From Paramoeba atlantica (lineage: Eukaryota > Discosea), in assembly GCA_977017575.1 (NCBI GenBank), contig CDRNVI010000012.1, positions 992,001 through 1,056,000 of the forward strand: a stretch of DNA of 64,000 nt, given 5' to 3'. Below the pieces are notes generated by a model. The model was not told the origin of the DNA, made no database searches, and saw only the letters and a list, made by a program, of their open reading frames with translations. Position numbers and translations under genes: made by a program. Of the stretch, positions 19,584 through 29,418 are shown piece after piece; within the stretch, counting starts at the first letter, position 1; each line of letters opens with the position of its first letter.

Positions 19584-19642
19584 CACTAAAAGTAACGGGA
19601 ACGTGTACATCTCAAAATTCTGAACTGATAAGAGGGAGTATA
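19584..19642 (-). promoter_or_regulatory. Upstream block shared with the Tc1 element at 52 kb
   Basis: AACGGGAAC-x6-ATCTCAAAATT-CTGA lies 14 bases before the ATG at 19570 of the minus-strand coiled-coil ORF. A block about three-quarters identical lies at 52381-52437, upstream of a minus-strand Tc1 transposase. Probably a common element promoter or 5' UTR. Confidence 0.4.
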
Positions 19643-19767
19643 AAACTGCTCAACTCCTGAATATCTAGGAGTGATCTTTTTCGGGGCACTGCATTTTTAC
19701 CTTGAGCCGCACCCGACCGCACCCGACCGCACCGAGCCCGGTTCACCCTTCTAATAATGCAGAAATA

Positions 19768-20671
19768 CAGGGGTGCAAATCAGATGCTAGGGGGGGGTCT
19801 AAAATTAGCAATGTTTGCGCAATTTTCGAAAATAATAGCGCATTCGAGAGCTCTCGCAGAGATCTATGTTTTGCCGCTATTATCACGTTAAAAGAAAACA
19901 AATTTGAAAAAGATATTTTTTTTAAAGGTTTTTTACCCCCCGAAAAGTTGCAGATTTTCCAATTTTTGCAGTTTTTTCCGTGTTTTTTTGTTTTTCAGCT
20001 CACTATTATGCCGCAAAAGCGATCCCGCTCTAAGCAAAACAGTAAAAGCTTATCTGATAGATCACATGAACCCCCGGGGCACACAAAATATTCACACATG
20101 ATGCTTCTCGTTAAAGATTACGAGAATACAAACTCTTACAGTGCCACTTGCCAAAGACAAGGCGTCCACGACAGCATGTTAAGTTGTGGGTTAAGCGATT
20201 TGAGGAAACCGGGGATGTTCTATTGAAAAGGCGGTTGATTACATTAAAACAGATGGTCATGACATGCTCATAAACACTTTAACAGCATGCCGCGGCGTTT
20301 CGACATAGTAGTAGAAAAAAGGGGGAAACTTGTAATTATTGAACGTGCAAAAATTTTCATTCATTTTTTGCATTTTGACGTTTTTGGGCTTCTCCTCAGT
20401 TGACCACCCCCTTACGCCCCTGGAAGCCGCCTATCCAAATCCAATGGCTTCAAAGCCACGGGCTTGTCACGAGAAGGGTTTTCTGTGGAAAAAGGACACA
20501 CTCATCACCAAAAGAAATGGAATTAGAGGATAGTGTGTGGCACTGTACTAAGAAATGCAAGGGTAGATTTCTAGATAGGGTGTAAAGCAATTTTTTTTCA
20601 AAAAAGGCGAATTTTGCTTTACTTTAACCCTAATTTTAGACCCCCCCCCCAGCATCTGATTTGCACCCCTG
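19768..20671 (+). mobile_element. Tc1/mariner deletion derivative with TIRs and TA duplication
   Basis: A 904-bp element with terminal inverted repeats of about 41 bp (CAGGGGTGCAAATCAGATGC..., including a G-run and TCTAAAATTAG), flanked by TA at 19766-19767 and 20672-20673. Inside, an ATG at 20008 gives MPQKRSRSKQNSK. A shifted frame near 20150-20240 gives QHVKLWVKRFEETGDVLLKR, a Tc1-type helix-turn-helix. The DDE domain is absent, so it is non-autonomous. The left end resembles CAGGGGGGG-TCACG at 44040, suggesting related families. Confidence 0.85.
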
Positions 20672-20675
20672 TATA

Positions 20676-22002
20676 CTGTCCCCCCTACTTAAGAGTCCGC
20701 GGGTTACCCCCCCTACTTAAGAGTCCCTTTTGACGGAGCCTCGGGCTGCCTGCGGCGCGAAGCGCCGCCGGAATTTTTTTTTTTGATTTTGTTTTTGTTT
20801 TCTTTGATTTTGTTTTATTTATCTGCCCATTGCGTTTAGTTGAGTTTTCAATATTTCCAAGCAATTTTCCTTGGTACTCCGAGGAAGGAGCAGACTACGA
20901 GCAGGCATGGTACACAACCATCCTCAACCCCTTTCAACTCTCTCGCGAACTGAACGAAGTTCTTCTCCCCGCCGATCACCCTCCTCACACGAGAACGGCG
21001 AATCTGCCGACCAACCCCCTTCATCTATCACCCCACCCAACCACGGTAGCCCTCCGTTACCCCATTCCGGTAGCCAACCCCGTTCTCTTCTAGCCCCATT
21101 TCCTCATCAAGACAACCATCGTTTTCAACCCTCCTCACACCCCCACCTTCCCAACCCACCCGACCAACCCCGTACTCCTCTCTCCCCATCGCATCAAGGA
21201 AACCCTAACCTTCAGCCCCTTCACACCCCCGACTTCCCAACCGCCCGTTCCGACCTTCTTCGTACCTCAGACTTCCCAACACCCTTCTTTGCGGCCTTTC
21301 ACACCACGGTCGCAACTCGACTCACTCCCCACGCGAGTACGGTAAACTTCCTGATCAACCCTTTTCCCACTCCCGACTTCCCAACCCTCCCAACCGCTCC
21401 CCTTCCCACCCCCGCCTTCCCAACCCTCCCAACCGCTCCCTTTTTTGAACATGCCTCAGTGGCACGTCGGGCTAATGTCAAAATTTTCCGAGACAGGCTT
21501 ATTTCTCACTTAGAAATAAGCTCAAAAGACCCTTACTTGATGTATTTCGCCAAATGCCCTCAGCAAATGCCTGGCGAAAATACTTGCGGACTACACGTAG
21601 TAAATAACTTATGTTGTTCTCTTTTTGGTGTCGAAAAAGAGTATATTAGCAGATCAACACTATGCAAAGATTGGTCTCCACACCTTGACTAGACAATAAT
21701 TTTTATCAAATTCATAAAATTTACCACTCCTGATGTGAGTGCGTAATGGGGAAGTATGGTCGGGACCTCCTCGTGGTCTTCCCTGGCACTGCTATCTTAT
21801 CGATAGTAAAGACGCCGACCTTCATTAGACAAAAATAGAGAAAAAAAATAGAGAGAAAAAACTTAGACAAAAAAGGAACCGGCCATATTGAAATTTTATG
21901 AAAAAATGCTGACCCCCCCACTTAAGAGTCCGGAAAATTGTGAACCCCCCACTTAAGAGTCCAAATGCCCAAAATCGGCGGACTCTTAAGTAGGGGGGAC
22001 AG
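20676..22002 (+). mobile_element. TIR element carrying a Ulp1-like (C48) protease fragment
   Basis: Terminal inverted repeats CTGTCCCCCCTACTTAAGAG-TCCGC are at 20676-20700 and, inverted, at 21978-22002. The core CCCCC-x-ACTTAAGAGTCC also occurs subterminally: once more at the left (about 20708) and twice at the right (about 21905 and 21941), five copies in all. The interior carries a Pro-rich repeat region and a Ulp1-like fragment. It abuts the Tc1 derivative at 19768-20671. A clear target duplication is not visible, perhaps because of that neighbour. The superfamily is uncertain; several eukaryotic DNA transposons carry C48 proteases. Confidence 0.7.
20871..21692 (+). pseudogene. Pro-rich ORF ending in Ulp1/C48 protease motif
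   Basis: 273 codons are open. The first 190 residues are Pro/Ser/Thr-rich with tandem blocks such as PLPTPAFPTLPTAP and PFPTPDFPTLPTAP. The last 75 hold KCPQQMPGENTCGLHVVNNL, matching the Gln and catalytic Cys motif of SUMO-protease (Ulp1/C48) enzymes. The catalytic His and Asp region is not visible, so the protease is incomplete. Overlapping frame 20830-21093 starts WYTTILNPFQLSRELNEVLL, possibly the real N-terminal part in another frame. Confidence 0.55.
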
Positions 22003-22336
22003 CAGTTAGTTATCCACCGCCTGGATGGATAGCCCCCTCCATACAGTCTGCGAGGGCTGCGGTTCTGGAGGAGGCTATAACCCTTTTCCGCACATTTTCT
22101 CGCGGGTCGCTATCCCACTGGTGGATGAAAACGCAAACGCACGTGGCATGTGCTTAACTTCGACAGAGTACCATTTATTGTAAATGATGCGTACAGAGCT
22201 ACTGTATTATTCATATCGCAACGCGTAAGCAGTAAGTGCTGTAACACATATTTATAAACCATTCCTCTAAATACAATTCTAATACCTCTTTTTCCTTACA
22301 TTCTTAGCGCCTTTTCTTCCTTTCCCCCCCATTCTC
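22003..22336. other. Intergenic region
   Basis: No gene or element recognised. A C/T-rich stretch at 22310-22333 precedes the next gene. Confidence 0.5.
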
Positions 22337-23485
22337 ATGTTCATACCCACCCCCACCCCACTACGCCCCATCATCTTCTCCCCCGCCCGTGACCGTCTCA
22401 TGTTCCCCTTCAACAAGATCACCCAAACCTTCCCTTTAATCTACGAAAACAACCTCGCCTTCAAAGCCGGGCGCGGGTTCCCCTACTACACCGGGGCCAA
22501 GCCCCACGACCCGGAACTCCACCCCCACCCGAGTCTCCCGAAAACCATGATGAACTCCCGGCAGCCCACCTACACCACATGGGACATGAAACTGTGCCCC
22601 TCGCTGATCACCGGGGCCACGCTAAAGCCCACCGTGGAGTACGTGGGGCCGCGCACCGGGAAGTACTACCCTATGGTGGGGTGGGTGCGACACGGGACCA
22701 CCTGGAGGCACGCCGGGGGGTATGAAAAGGCATGGAGGGGGAAACGGTACCAGCACATTGGACGCTGGGTGGAGTACAGGATGACCCCGCGATGGAAGCT
22801 CGCGCCGCGGATTGGGGCATCGGGGCCCGGGGCACGGTGGAGAGGACGGTTGTTGTATACGAATCTGAGGTTGAAGAAACTGTTGTGGGCGGTGGAGACG
22901 GGGAGGCTGAACCCGAATGAGCGGATTACGTTGTATCATTTGGTGGAGGCGAAGGTGATGGCGCCGTGGGAGGTGGTGTGGCCCGGGGTGAAGTTGCTGG
23001 CACAGGATTTAGATACTCTGTCGCGGCCGTTGCATATTGAGCTACAGCAAGCCTCCGCGCGGGCGGTGGAGTTGATTGAACGCGCCGGGGGGAGCTTTAC
23101 ATGTACCTATATGAGCCCCCAGGGGATGTTCCAGGAGATTTTCCCAGAGGAGTTTCCGATTTTTACGGATCAACACATGCCGGATCGAGCCTCTTTTGAG
23201 AGTGCTTCAGCAAATCCTGAAAAGCGGGGGTATCTCGCAAAGTGGTATGAGGATGTCTCGAAGTATGCAGATCCTACCGCTGGGCGACGTTTGTCTCATT
23301 TTGTAGAGCCTCCTGTAGATCGCGATTTCCCCGCCACCTTGGAAGAGTATGATAAGGTTAAACATCACCAGAAATGGCATCTAGGACAACCTGGAACAGG
23401 CACAGTATTGCCATGGCTTTCAGAACGTTCCAATTTACGTCAGGACGACAAAGAAAATAACGATTTAGACAGCACGAGCTCGTAA
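22337..23485 (+). CDS. Mitochondrial ribosomal protein uL15m-like
   Basis: 382 aa. A basic Pro/Arg-rich first half contains GASGPGARWRGRLLYTNLRLK. The middle shows VKLLAQDLDTLSRPLHIELQ, then SARAVELIERAGGSFTCTY, which corresponds to the conserved uL15 C-terminal element (S-x-x-A-x-x-x-I-E-x-A-G-G). uL15 binds 23S-type rRNA in the large subunit. Long N- and C-terminal extensions are usual for kinetoplastid mitoribosomal proteins. The coding strand is C-rich up to about 22600 and G-rich from there to about 23100. A CATTCTTAG acceptor lies near 22308. The uL15 assignment rests on one main motif. Confidence 0.6.
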   Translation: MFIPTPTPLRPIIFSPARDRLMFPFNKITQTFPLIYENNLAFKAGRGFPYYTGAKPHDPELHPHPSLPKTMMNSRQPTYTTWDMKLCPSLITGATLKPTVEYVGPRTGKYYPMVGWVRHGTTWRHAGGYEKAWRGKRYQHIGRWVEYRMTPRWKLAPRIGASGPGARWRGRLLYTNLRLKKLLWAVETGRLNPNERITLYHLVEAKVMAPWEVVWPGVKLLAQDLDTLSRPLHIELQQASARAVELIERAGGSFTCTYMSPQGMFQEIFPEEFPIFTDQHMPDRASFESASANPEKRGYLAKWYEDVSKYADPTAGRRLSHFVEPPVDRDFPATLEEYDKVKHHQKWHLGQPGTGTVLPWLSERSNLRQDDKENNDLDSTSS

Positions 23486-23878
23486 GCATACCTTCAAACT
23501 GAGAATGTTCGTACTTTTTACGCATCCCTGGGCAGAGACACGCCGCTTTACAGTGCCTTTGATGATCAAGTTTAATCTCTACCTTACGCAACTCGAAATT
23601 GAACGGAAAGTTTTGTAGTATACTGATTTCTTTTATGTAAAATATTTCTTAAAGTCTTTTTCCTTCTGCGGTAATACTGTAAAATCCCCCTAATAGGTGA
23701 CGTAGGCCATTTCTAGGTTTACTCCCAATAAGGTAGGTTAGGTCCAAGTGCTCTATACTTTATACTGTAGAGTCTACCGTACAATACGTGCGCGCGCTAT
23801 TCCAAGTTACACGCTTAAGCAGCTTCAGTTCTATTCATAAACTTCTCTTACCTTGAATGTAGCATTTAATAGCTTCGT
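23486..23878. other. Intergenic region
   Basis: No gene seen. Repeated TAGGT(T/C) words occur at 23694-23750. Confidence 0.5.
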
Positions 23879-25210
23879 ATGCGAGAAACTGTTTTGCACG
23901 CTACTCTTGTAAGCAGTACCTCTTCACTTAGTTCTTTAATAGTTCAGGCAGCTACTGCCGACAAGCAACAATCAGGTTACCGAAGATTTCGTGAAAAAGA
24001 ACCTTTTCAATTTGCCTGGAAAAGCACTCCGCCACCCTGGGTAGAAGCCGAAACGAGGGAGGGTATTGAAATTATGGACACTACTTTGCCTTATACGGAG
24101 CGAACACACGCTGAATTTTTTGCGCTCATGCGTTGGCTAGCGCCTTCTGAAGCGGAAACTCAGGTACGCTTATCGGTGCACCAGGAAGTGGTAGCTATTT
24201 TGCAACAAGTGGACCCCAACATACAGGTAGATATTTTCGGTTCTCTTATGTACGGCGTGGCGCTCCCAGTGTCAGATATGGATATGAACGTAACTTCGTC
24301 CTCTGAGGGGCTTCTTTCAGTGGAGAAATTAGGTAATGTTCTACGAGCTACAGGTCTCTACTACAAGTTCAAAGTACTTCGTAAGGCACGAGTGCCTTTG
24401 GTGAAGTGTACTCACAGGCGCAGCGCTACAGAACTTGACTTTACTATATCCAACAATTCTGGGCGAATAACGGGTCATGTCGCAAGAGAATATTTCGAGC
24501 GCTTTCCTGCAGCGCGTCCGCTCGTCGTGTTTTTGAAATATTTTCTACGTCAGAGAGGTCTAGAGGATGTCAGTCTTGGTGGACTTTCGTCTTATAGTAT
24601 TTGCCTTATGGTATTTTCCTACTTCCAAAATAGACCCCTGGAGAAGAAAGTCAAGGGCTACGGACAGCTTCTTTTAGAATTCCTGTATCTCTACGGTTAT
24701 GACTTCAATCATCGACGACTGGGTATTGATGTTGCAAGGCAGCGTTACGTCCCAAAACCTCCAACTATTCCTGCAGAACACCTGTACATCGTGGATCCTG
24801 CGGATGAAAAAAATAACGTCAGTCGTGCAACTAAAAAGTACGACTTTATTTATCGATCGTTCCGGATAGCGCATACTGTTCTTACCACAGTATTTCCTCC
24901 AAACATTGATAACTGTGGTTCTCTCTTTGGTCGACTCTTAAGAAACGATACGCACATGATATCACTTCGCCGATACATGTGTTCCTTTCCGGTGACTCAA
25001 TACTATCCTGCGTGGCCAATTGACTCCCGCAATTTTATTCCGTCAATGAAAAACCAGTTTTTTGCATCCCCGAACTTGACGTTTGCTGATATTTCTGTTT
25101 TTCCTAGAAGGGGGAAAAAGCGCTCGGGTCATGAATCAGATGAGGTTGATAACTGGAGAAAACGAAGAGTGAGAATTTCAGAGAATGAAGACCATAGCTG
25201 GGAAGAATAA
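23879..25210 (+). CDS. Non-canonical poly(A) polymerase, TRF4/PAPD5-like
   Basis: 443 aa. The nucleotidyltransferase motif is VDIFGSLMYGVALPVSDMDM (about residues 116-135): G-S followed by D-x-D, the first two metal Asp residues. A third Asp is in ATELDFTISNNSGR (about 184-190). Central-domain helices follow (RPLVVFLKYFLRQRGLEDV, LGGLSSYSICLMVFSYF) and the nucleotide-recognition region GQLLLEFLYLYGYDF, then a GSLFGRLLRNDT block. This is the TRF4/5 layout. Such enzymes oligoadenylate aberrant nuclear RNAs for exosome decay (TRAMP complex); kinetoplastids have a homologue (ncPAP1). The C-terminus is Lys/Arg-rich (RRGKKR) and may be nuclear-localising. A U-tailing TUTase is less likely from the motif set. 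Confidence 0.85.
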   Translation: MRETVLHATLVSSTSSLSSLIVQAATADKQQSGYRRFREKEPFQFAWKSTPPPWVEAETREGIEIMDTTLPYTERTHAEFFALMRWLAPSEAETQVRLSVHQEVVAILQQVDPNIQVDIFGSLMYGVALPVSDMDMNVTSSSEGLLSVEKLGNVLRATGLYYKFKVLRKARVPLVKCTHRRSATELDFTISNNSGRITGHVAREYFERFPAARPLVVFLKYFLRQRGLEDVSLGGLSSYSICLMVFSYFQNRPLEKKVKGYGQLLLEFLYLYGYDFNHRRLGIDVARQRYVPKPPTIPAEHLYIVDPADEKNNVSRATKKYDFIYRSFRIAHTVLTTVFPPNIDNCGSLFGRLLRNDTHMISLRRYMCSFPVTQYYPAWPIDSRNFIPSMKNQFFASPNLTFADISVFPRRGKKRSGHESDEVDNWRKRRVRISENEDHSWEE

Positions 25211-25619
25211 CTATAGCTGGAAGTAACCGGACCCCAAACATAAAAATGATGCACTTACCATGTAATCGAAATATTGGGGTCTGTTTATTCTCATACGTAA
25301 GAAAACACATAGTAAGAGATTGTTATCGGAAAAGAGTTGTCAAAAAGCTAAAGATGTTGTAGTTGTAGTTCAATTGTAGTAAATAACTACAAAGAGAACA
25401 TCGAGAAATAAATTTATATTATGAATGATGTTAAAAACATCAACAAATAACATGCCTTAGTTCCATCTTATAAATATAAACTTTCCTTTTTTATCAAATG
25501 ACTAAAAACTGTAAGTAAGATAGCCGAAGCATAGCAAAGTATCAAAAAGTTGTGACATGTATTACTCCAAAGAAAAGAAAAGAATATTTCTTTTATTTAT
25601 TAGAGTATCCTACGCTTAG
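25211..25619. other. Intergenic region
   Basis: No gene seen. AT-rich with GTTGTAGTT repeats near 25356-25385. Confidence 0.5.
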
Positions 25620-28600
25620 ATGAGCGCATTCGAACTTCCTTCTGCGACACAGGATTCCCCGGCGCAGGATGATTTTTCTACTCCTGTCCCCACATCTCGT
25701 AAGCCTGCGCCCATTGTACTTTCTGAAAAAAAGACTAATGTTATGGGTACTGTCGAAGAAGCAAAAGATTTAAAACGACGACTACATGAAGTCGAGTGCG
25801 CCTTGCGAAGATCACACGTAGAAAATCAACGCTTACGCGACCGCTTCAAGGAAAAGATAAAAGCACGCCAAGAAGAAGCCGTTGAGAAAAAGAGACAACG
25901 AGATGAGGCAAATATACAAGATAAGAAGCACGCACACGACATGTTTCAACAGCTTAAAGATGAGCGCGCAAAGAGCGACGAAATAGCATTAGAAAACAAG
26001 CGACTTCAAAGAGAGCTGCAAGAGGAAAAGGAAAAGAATACCCAGGTAACCACTGATCTAGAAAATATGCAATCCGAGAGAGAGCAACTTTTAGAAGGAA
26101 AAGGACAATTGGATGCAAAAGTACAACAGACTTCAGTGGATTTTGGGCTTCTAAACGAAGAATTAAGCAAACGAAAGCTAATGTTGGATACTACTCGAGA
26201 GAAACTTGCCTACATAGAAACAGAAAAAGACACATTGCAGGAAAGGTTGAATGAGGCACTTGAACACACACAACGGGCCGAGGGATTACAACGCCAGCTT
26301 ATGGATGAAATCACTGAGGCTCGTCTGGAGGAAGTCCGGGCTAAAGATTTATCGGTTCGGCTACAGAACACATCAGCAACGCTTTCTGAAAAAACTTCTG
26401 AGGCCACAAAGTTAAAAGAGGAAGTGAGTCAGCTTACAGTTGCTAATCAGGATCTTAAGCATCAGTGCGAAGCCTTATCCAGCGATCTACAAGATATTAC
26501 TGAGAGTCTGCAAGCTTCGAAGGCTGAGAATGAATCACTTCAAGACAGCTTAGCTCGAGAAAGCCAAGAGAGTCAAACTTTACGCGGGCGTCTTGAGGGT
26601 GTCGCACAGAATAGTGACGAGCAGGGTAAGGAACTGTCAGCCAAAGAATCTGAAACTAACATGTTACGCAGCACTATTGAGTTTTACAAAAGCGAGGTGG
26701 AAAATTTGAAGAATCAACTTCAAGAAAGTCGGAAACGTGTTTCAGAGCTCGAAGACTCTCACGAGCAGGCGACGGGAGATATCAAAGATCTGCAAGATAA
26801 ACTTGACGAATCTAGTCGTGCATGTGAGTTGGATGCATGCTTGACGAGTCAGTACCGTACAGACCTCGAGGAGCGTCGCAGCGCACTTTCTGCACTCGAG
26901 AGAGAGTTAAAAAAGGTTGACCAAGAGAGAGTTGACATTCAGTCGCAGCTTGAGCATGAGAGACTACGAAACACCGCTCTTGAAAAAGCCCTTGTGCGAG
27001 CCCAGGAAGATGTCAGTGACCAATCACAGCGCCGCACAGCTGTGTCACAATCCCTGGAGAAAGAAGTGTCAAAATACCATGAATTAGAGGGTCAAAATAC
27101 AATCTTGGAGCAGGAATTACAGGCCGTGCACACTGAGCTAGATACTTTTGAGCAAGAAAACGAGGCCTTGAAAACGGAGCTAAGCACAGTACAAACTCAA
27201 CTTCACACGCGTGAGGAGGAAATCTCCAATGCTACCCGTCGATCTCAATACCTTGACACCGATGCAAATATCAAAACTCAGCAAATTCATGATCTTCGTG
27301 AAAACTTACAGCGATGCACCGATGAACTCGATACAAAGCGTGTTCAGCTTCACTCAACAGAGACGCAACTCTCCGCGTCCCAAATCACTCTTAAAGAACT
27401 ACGTACTAAACTTGAGCAGAAACAATCTGAAGTATCCAGTATGGAGTCTACTTTGGATTTGAGTCGCAAAGCCCTTCTCGAAGAGCAGCAGAAGCTCGTT
27501 ATGCAAAAGTCGGAGTTTGTATTCGCGCAGGGAGAGTTAGCCAACGAGCGACAATTACGTCAAAGTGATACTTCTCGGCTTCAGCGCGAGATAGAGGACT
27601 CGCAAAATGCACTTGAGGAGGTCCGCGCGCAGTACGATAGTCTTGTGACAACTCTTCACGAGTTTGAGGATGTCGTTTCCGAGCGTGAAGCTACTGTAGC
27701 TGACATGCAGAATCAAATTATTTCTCTAGAAGGCGGAAAACAATCTATCGAAGAGCGGGCTTCTGTTTTACAACACGATGTTGATAAGCTAACAACAGAA
27801 AGAAATCGCCAAGAAACAGAGATTGCAGAAATGCAAAGTCGACTTCAAGATTCCGCCAAACAGGTACATCGATTGATGCGAGATTTGCGTGACGCACATG
27901 GGGAAGTTACCGATGTAGTACGTTGGAGAGATGAGGAACGTTCGTCGCATGACACACTTCGCAAAGAATACAAATTATACCGCTCCGAGCTGGACAAAGA
28001 ATTGCAGGAAACGAAAACACGCATTATCACGCTTACCAGCGATTTAGATTTACTTCGGAGCCAATTAACTGAAGCACAACAGCGTGTGGCACAACTCTCA
28101 GAGAGTTTAATGGAAGAAGAGTCGACATCCCAACAATTACGAACTCAACTAGACTGCGCGGAGAAAGAACTTCACGTGGAGTCCGGTGCTCGAAAGGAAC
28201 TGGAGCAACGATACGTTGAGACTATTCAAGAGTTACAATCGTCCAATGCCACTACGGCAACACTTCTGGAGGAAGCCTCAGAATTGCGCGAATCAGTCCA
28301 GGAAGCTCAGAAGAAGATTTACAATACCGAAGTTGCGTTTTCCCTTGAAAAAACTCGTGCAGAGCGATATCTCGCCTCTCTCGATTCTGCAAACGGGGAG
28401 CTACGAGACTTGCGTTCAACAAAAGAGCAATTACTCTCCTCTTTGCGCATGCAAGAAACAAAATGTTCCGAATTGCTCCGGACAGAAGATGTTCTTCGGG
28501 AATCGGTACAACAGAGAGCACGCGAATTGGAGGAGAGCATCTCGAAAAATCGCAGAGAGCGAATGGAAAATGATGAACAGGTTTCTCTCCTAAGATCCCA

Positions 28601-29033
28601 ACTTCGCACGCTTGAGGCGGACTTCACCGGTGCAAAGGAAAATGCGATTCAATTACAAGCCACACTGGACCGTACGCAAGAAGACCTGAACGATAATCGG
28701 TCTCGGGGTTTCGCCCTTAACCGGGAGTTTGAAGAGTTTAAAGAAACGTGTGATGAGACTACGCACAAGGCCCGTGAAGAGCGGGATCTCTTTATTCAGA
28801 AGTATCATTCAGCGTGTTATAGAAACATGCAAGTCGAGCGGGAGGCGCATGAAGCCCGGCAAAACTACCTGAATGAGTACGAATCATTTGAGCAATTACG
28901 ATTAAACCATGATGCCGTGTTGGGCCGTCTTCGCGAAAAAGTTGCTGAGCGAGAGGAGAAATTTCGCGCCGCTTTGGACCAAGAAAGAAAGCGCATTGCT
29001 GAACTTGAATCCCTACTTCACCAAGGGCGTTAG
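25620..29033 (+). CDS. Giant coiled-coil protein, paralogue 1
   Basis: 1137 aa, almost entirely heptad-repeat coiled coil from about residue 45 to the end, with Glu, Lys, Gln, Arg and Leu dominating. The N-terminal 40 residues are Ser/Pro-rich and disordered. No motor, globular or membrane domain is seen. The C-terminal ~100 residues contain a non-heptad signature, KYHSACYRNMQVEREAHEAR with NYLNEYE, that recurs almost unchanged in the next gene. N-terminal regions also align (LRR-L-E; EKIKARQEE). The two genes are adjacent, on the same strand and of similar size: a tandem duplication that diverged in the middle. Such proteins usually scaffold cytoskeleton, Golgi or basal-body structures; the place is unknown here. 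Confidence 0.85.
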   Translation: MSAFELPSATQDSPAQDDFSTPVPTSRKPAPIVLSEKKTNVMGTVEEAKDLKRRLHEVECALRRSHVENQRLRDRFKEKIKARQEEAVEKKRQRDEANIQDKKHAHDMFQQLKDERAKSDEIALENKRLQRELQEEKEKNTQVTTDLENMQSEREQLLEGKGQLDAKVQQTSVDFGLLNEELSKRKLMLDTTREKLAYIETEKDTLQERLNEALEHTQRAEGLQRQLMDEITEARLEEVRAKDLSVRLQNTSATLSEKTSEATKLKEEVSQLTVANQDLKHQCEALSSDLQDITESLQASKAENESLQDSLARESQESQTLRGRLEGVAQNSDEQGKELSAKESETNMLRSTIEFYKSEVENLKNQLQESRKRVSELEDSHEQATGDIKDLQDKLDESSRACELDACLTSQYRTDLEERRSALSALERELKKVDQERVDIQSQLEHERLRNTALEKALVRAQEDVSDQSQRRTAVSQSLEKEVSKYHELEGQNTILEQELQAVHTELDTFEQENEALKTELSTVQTQLHTREEEISNATRRSQYLDTDANIKTQQIHDLRENLQRCTDELDTKRVQLHSTETQLSASQITLKELRTKLEQKQSEVSSMESTLDLSRKALLEEQQKLVMQKSEFVFAQGELANERQLRQSDTSRLQREIEDSQNALEEVRAQYDSLVTTLHEFEDVVSEREATVADMQNQIISLEGGKQSIEERASVLQHDVDKLTTERNRQETEIAEMQSRLQDSAKQVHRLMRDLRDAHGEVTDVVRWRDEERSSHDTLRKEYKLYRSELDKELQETKTRIITLTSDLDLLRSQLTEAQQRVAQLSESLMEEESTSQQLRTQLDCAEKELHVESGARKELEQRYVETIQELQSSNATTATLLEEASELRESVQEAQKKIYNTEVAFSLEKTRAERYLASLDSANGELRDLRSTKEQLLSSLRMQETKCSELLRTEDVLRESVQQRARELEESISKNRRERMENDEQVSLLRSQLRTLEADFTGAKENAIQLQATLDRTQEDLNDNRSRGFALNREFEEFKETCDETTHKAREERDLFIQKYHSACYRNMQVEREAHEARQNYLNEYESFEQLRLNHDAVLGRLREKVAEREEKFRAALDQERKRIAELESLLHQGR

Positions 29034-29418
29034 TTTTATATTTGATAGGCATTAGCATGCATTTTACGGAGTAGCCAGCGTACTAGCGGTACCTCTAGAG
29101 TACTTTTTCTATAAATTTAAGTAAAAGTTGGGTTTTTTATATTAGTAGTATAGAATTTTCTAATATTAAGTATTTTCCTGCGTTGTGTCAACAACGTATA
29201 ATTTATTGTCTGTTGAATTTTTTATTGAATAGACTTGGGGGATCGGATCATAGATTCCTGTTTTGTACAGCTTCATGAATTATTCAATATAGTTATAGAC
29301 AATTCAGAAAAACAACAGTGTACTTTATTTACACGTCAGACCCTTATTTCACGTACTTCTTTCATAATTTTTGACTATGCTCAGTAATTACAACTGCTTT
29401 TAGTTAGATTTTCATATT
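29034..29418. other. Spacer between the coiled-coil paralogues
   Basis: AT-rich, no gene seen. Confidence 0.5.

Noticed and set aside
20676-22002. Polinton-type element
   Set aside because: The protease motif alone could suggest it, but the element is only 1.3 kb with ~25-bp ends and no polymerase, ATPase or capsid gene.
23879-25210. Uridylyltransferase (TUTase) of RNA editing
   Set aside because: Domain order and motifs match TRF4-type poly(A) polymerases better, with no TUTase-type insert seen; substrate choice cannot be proven.
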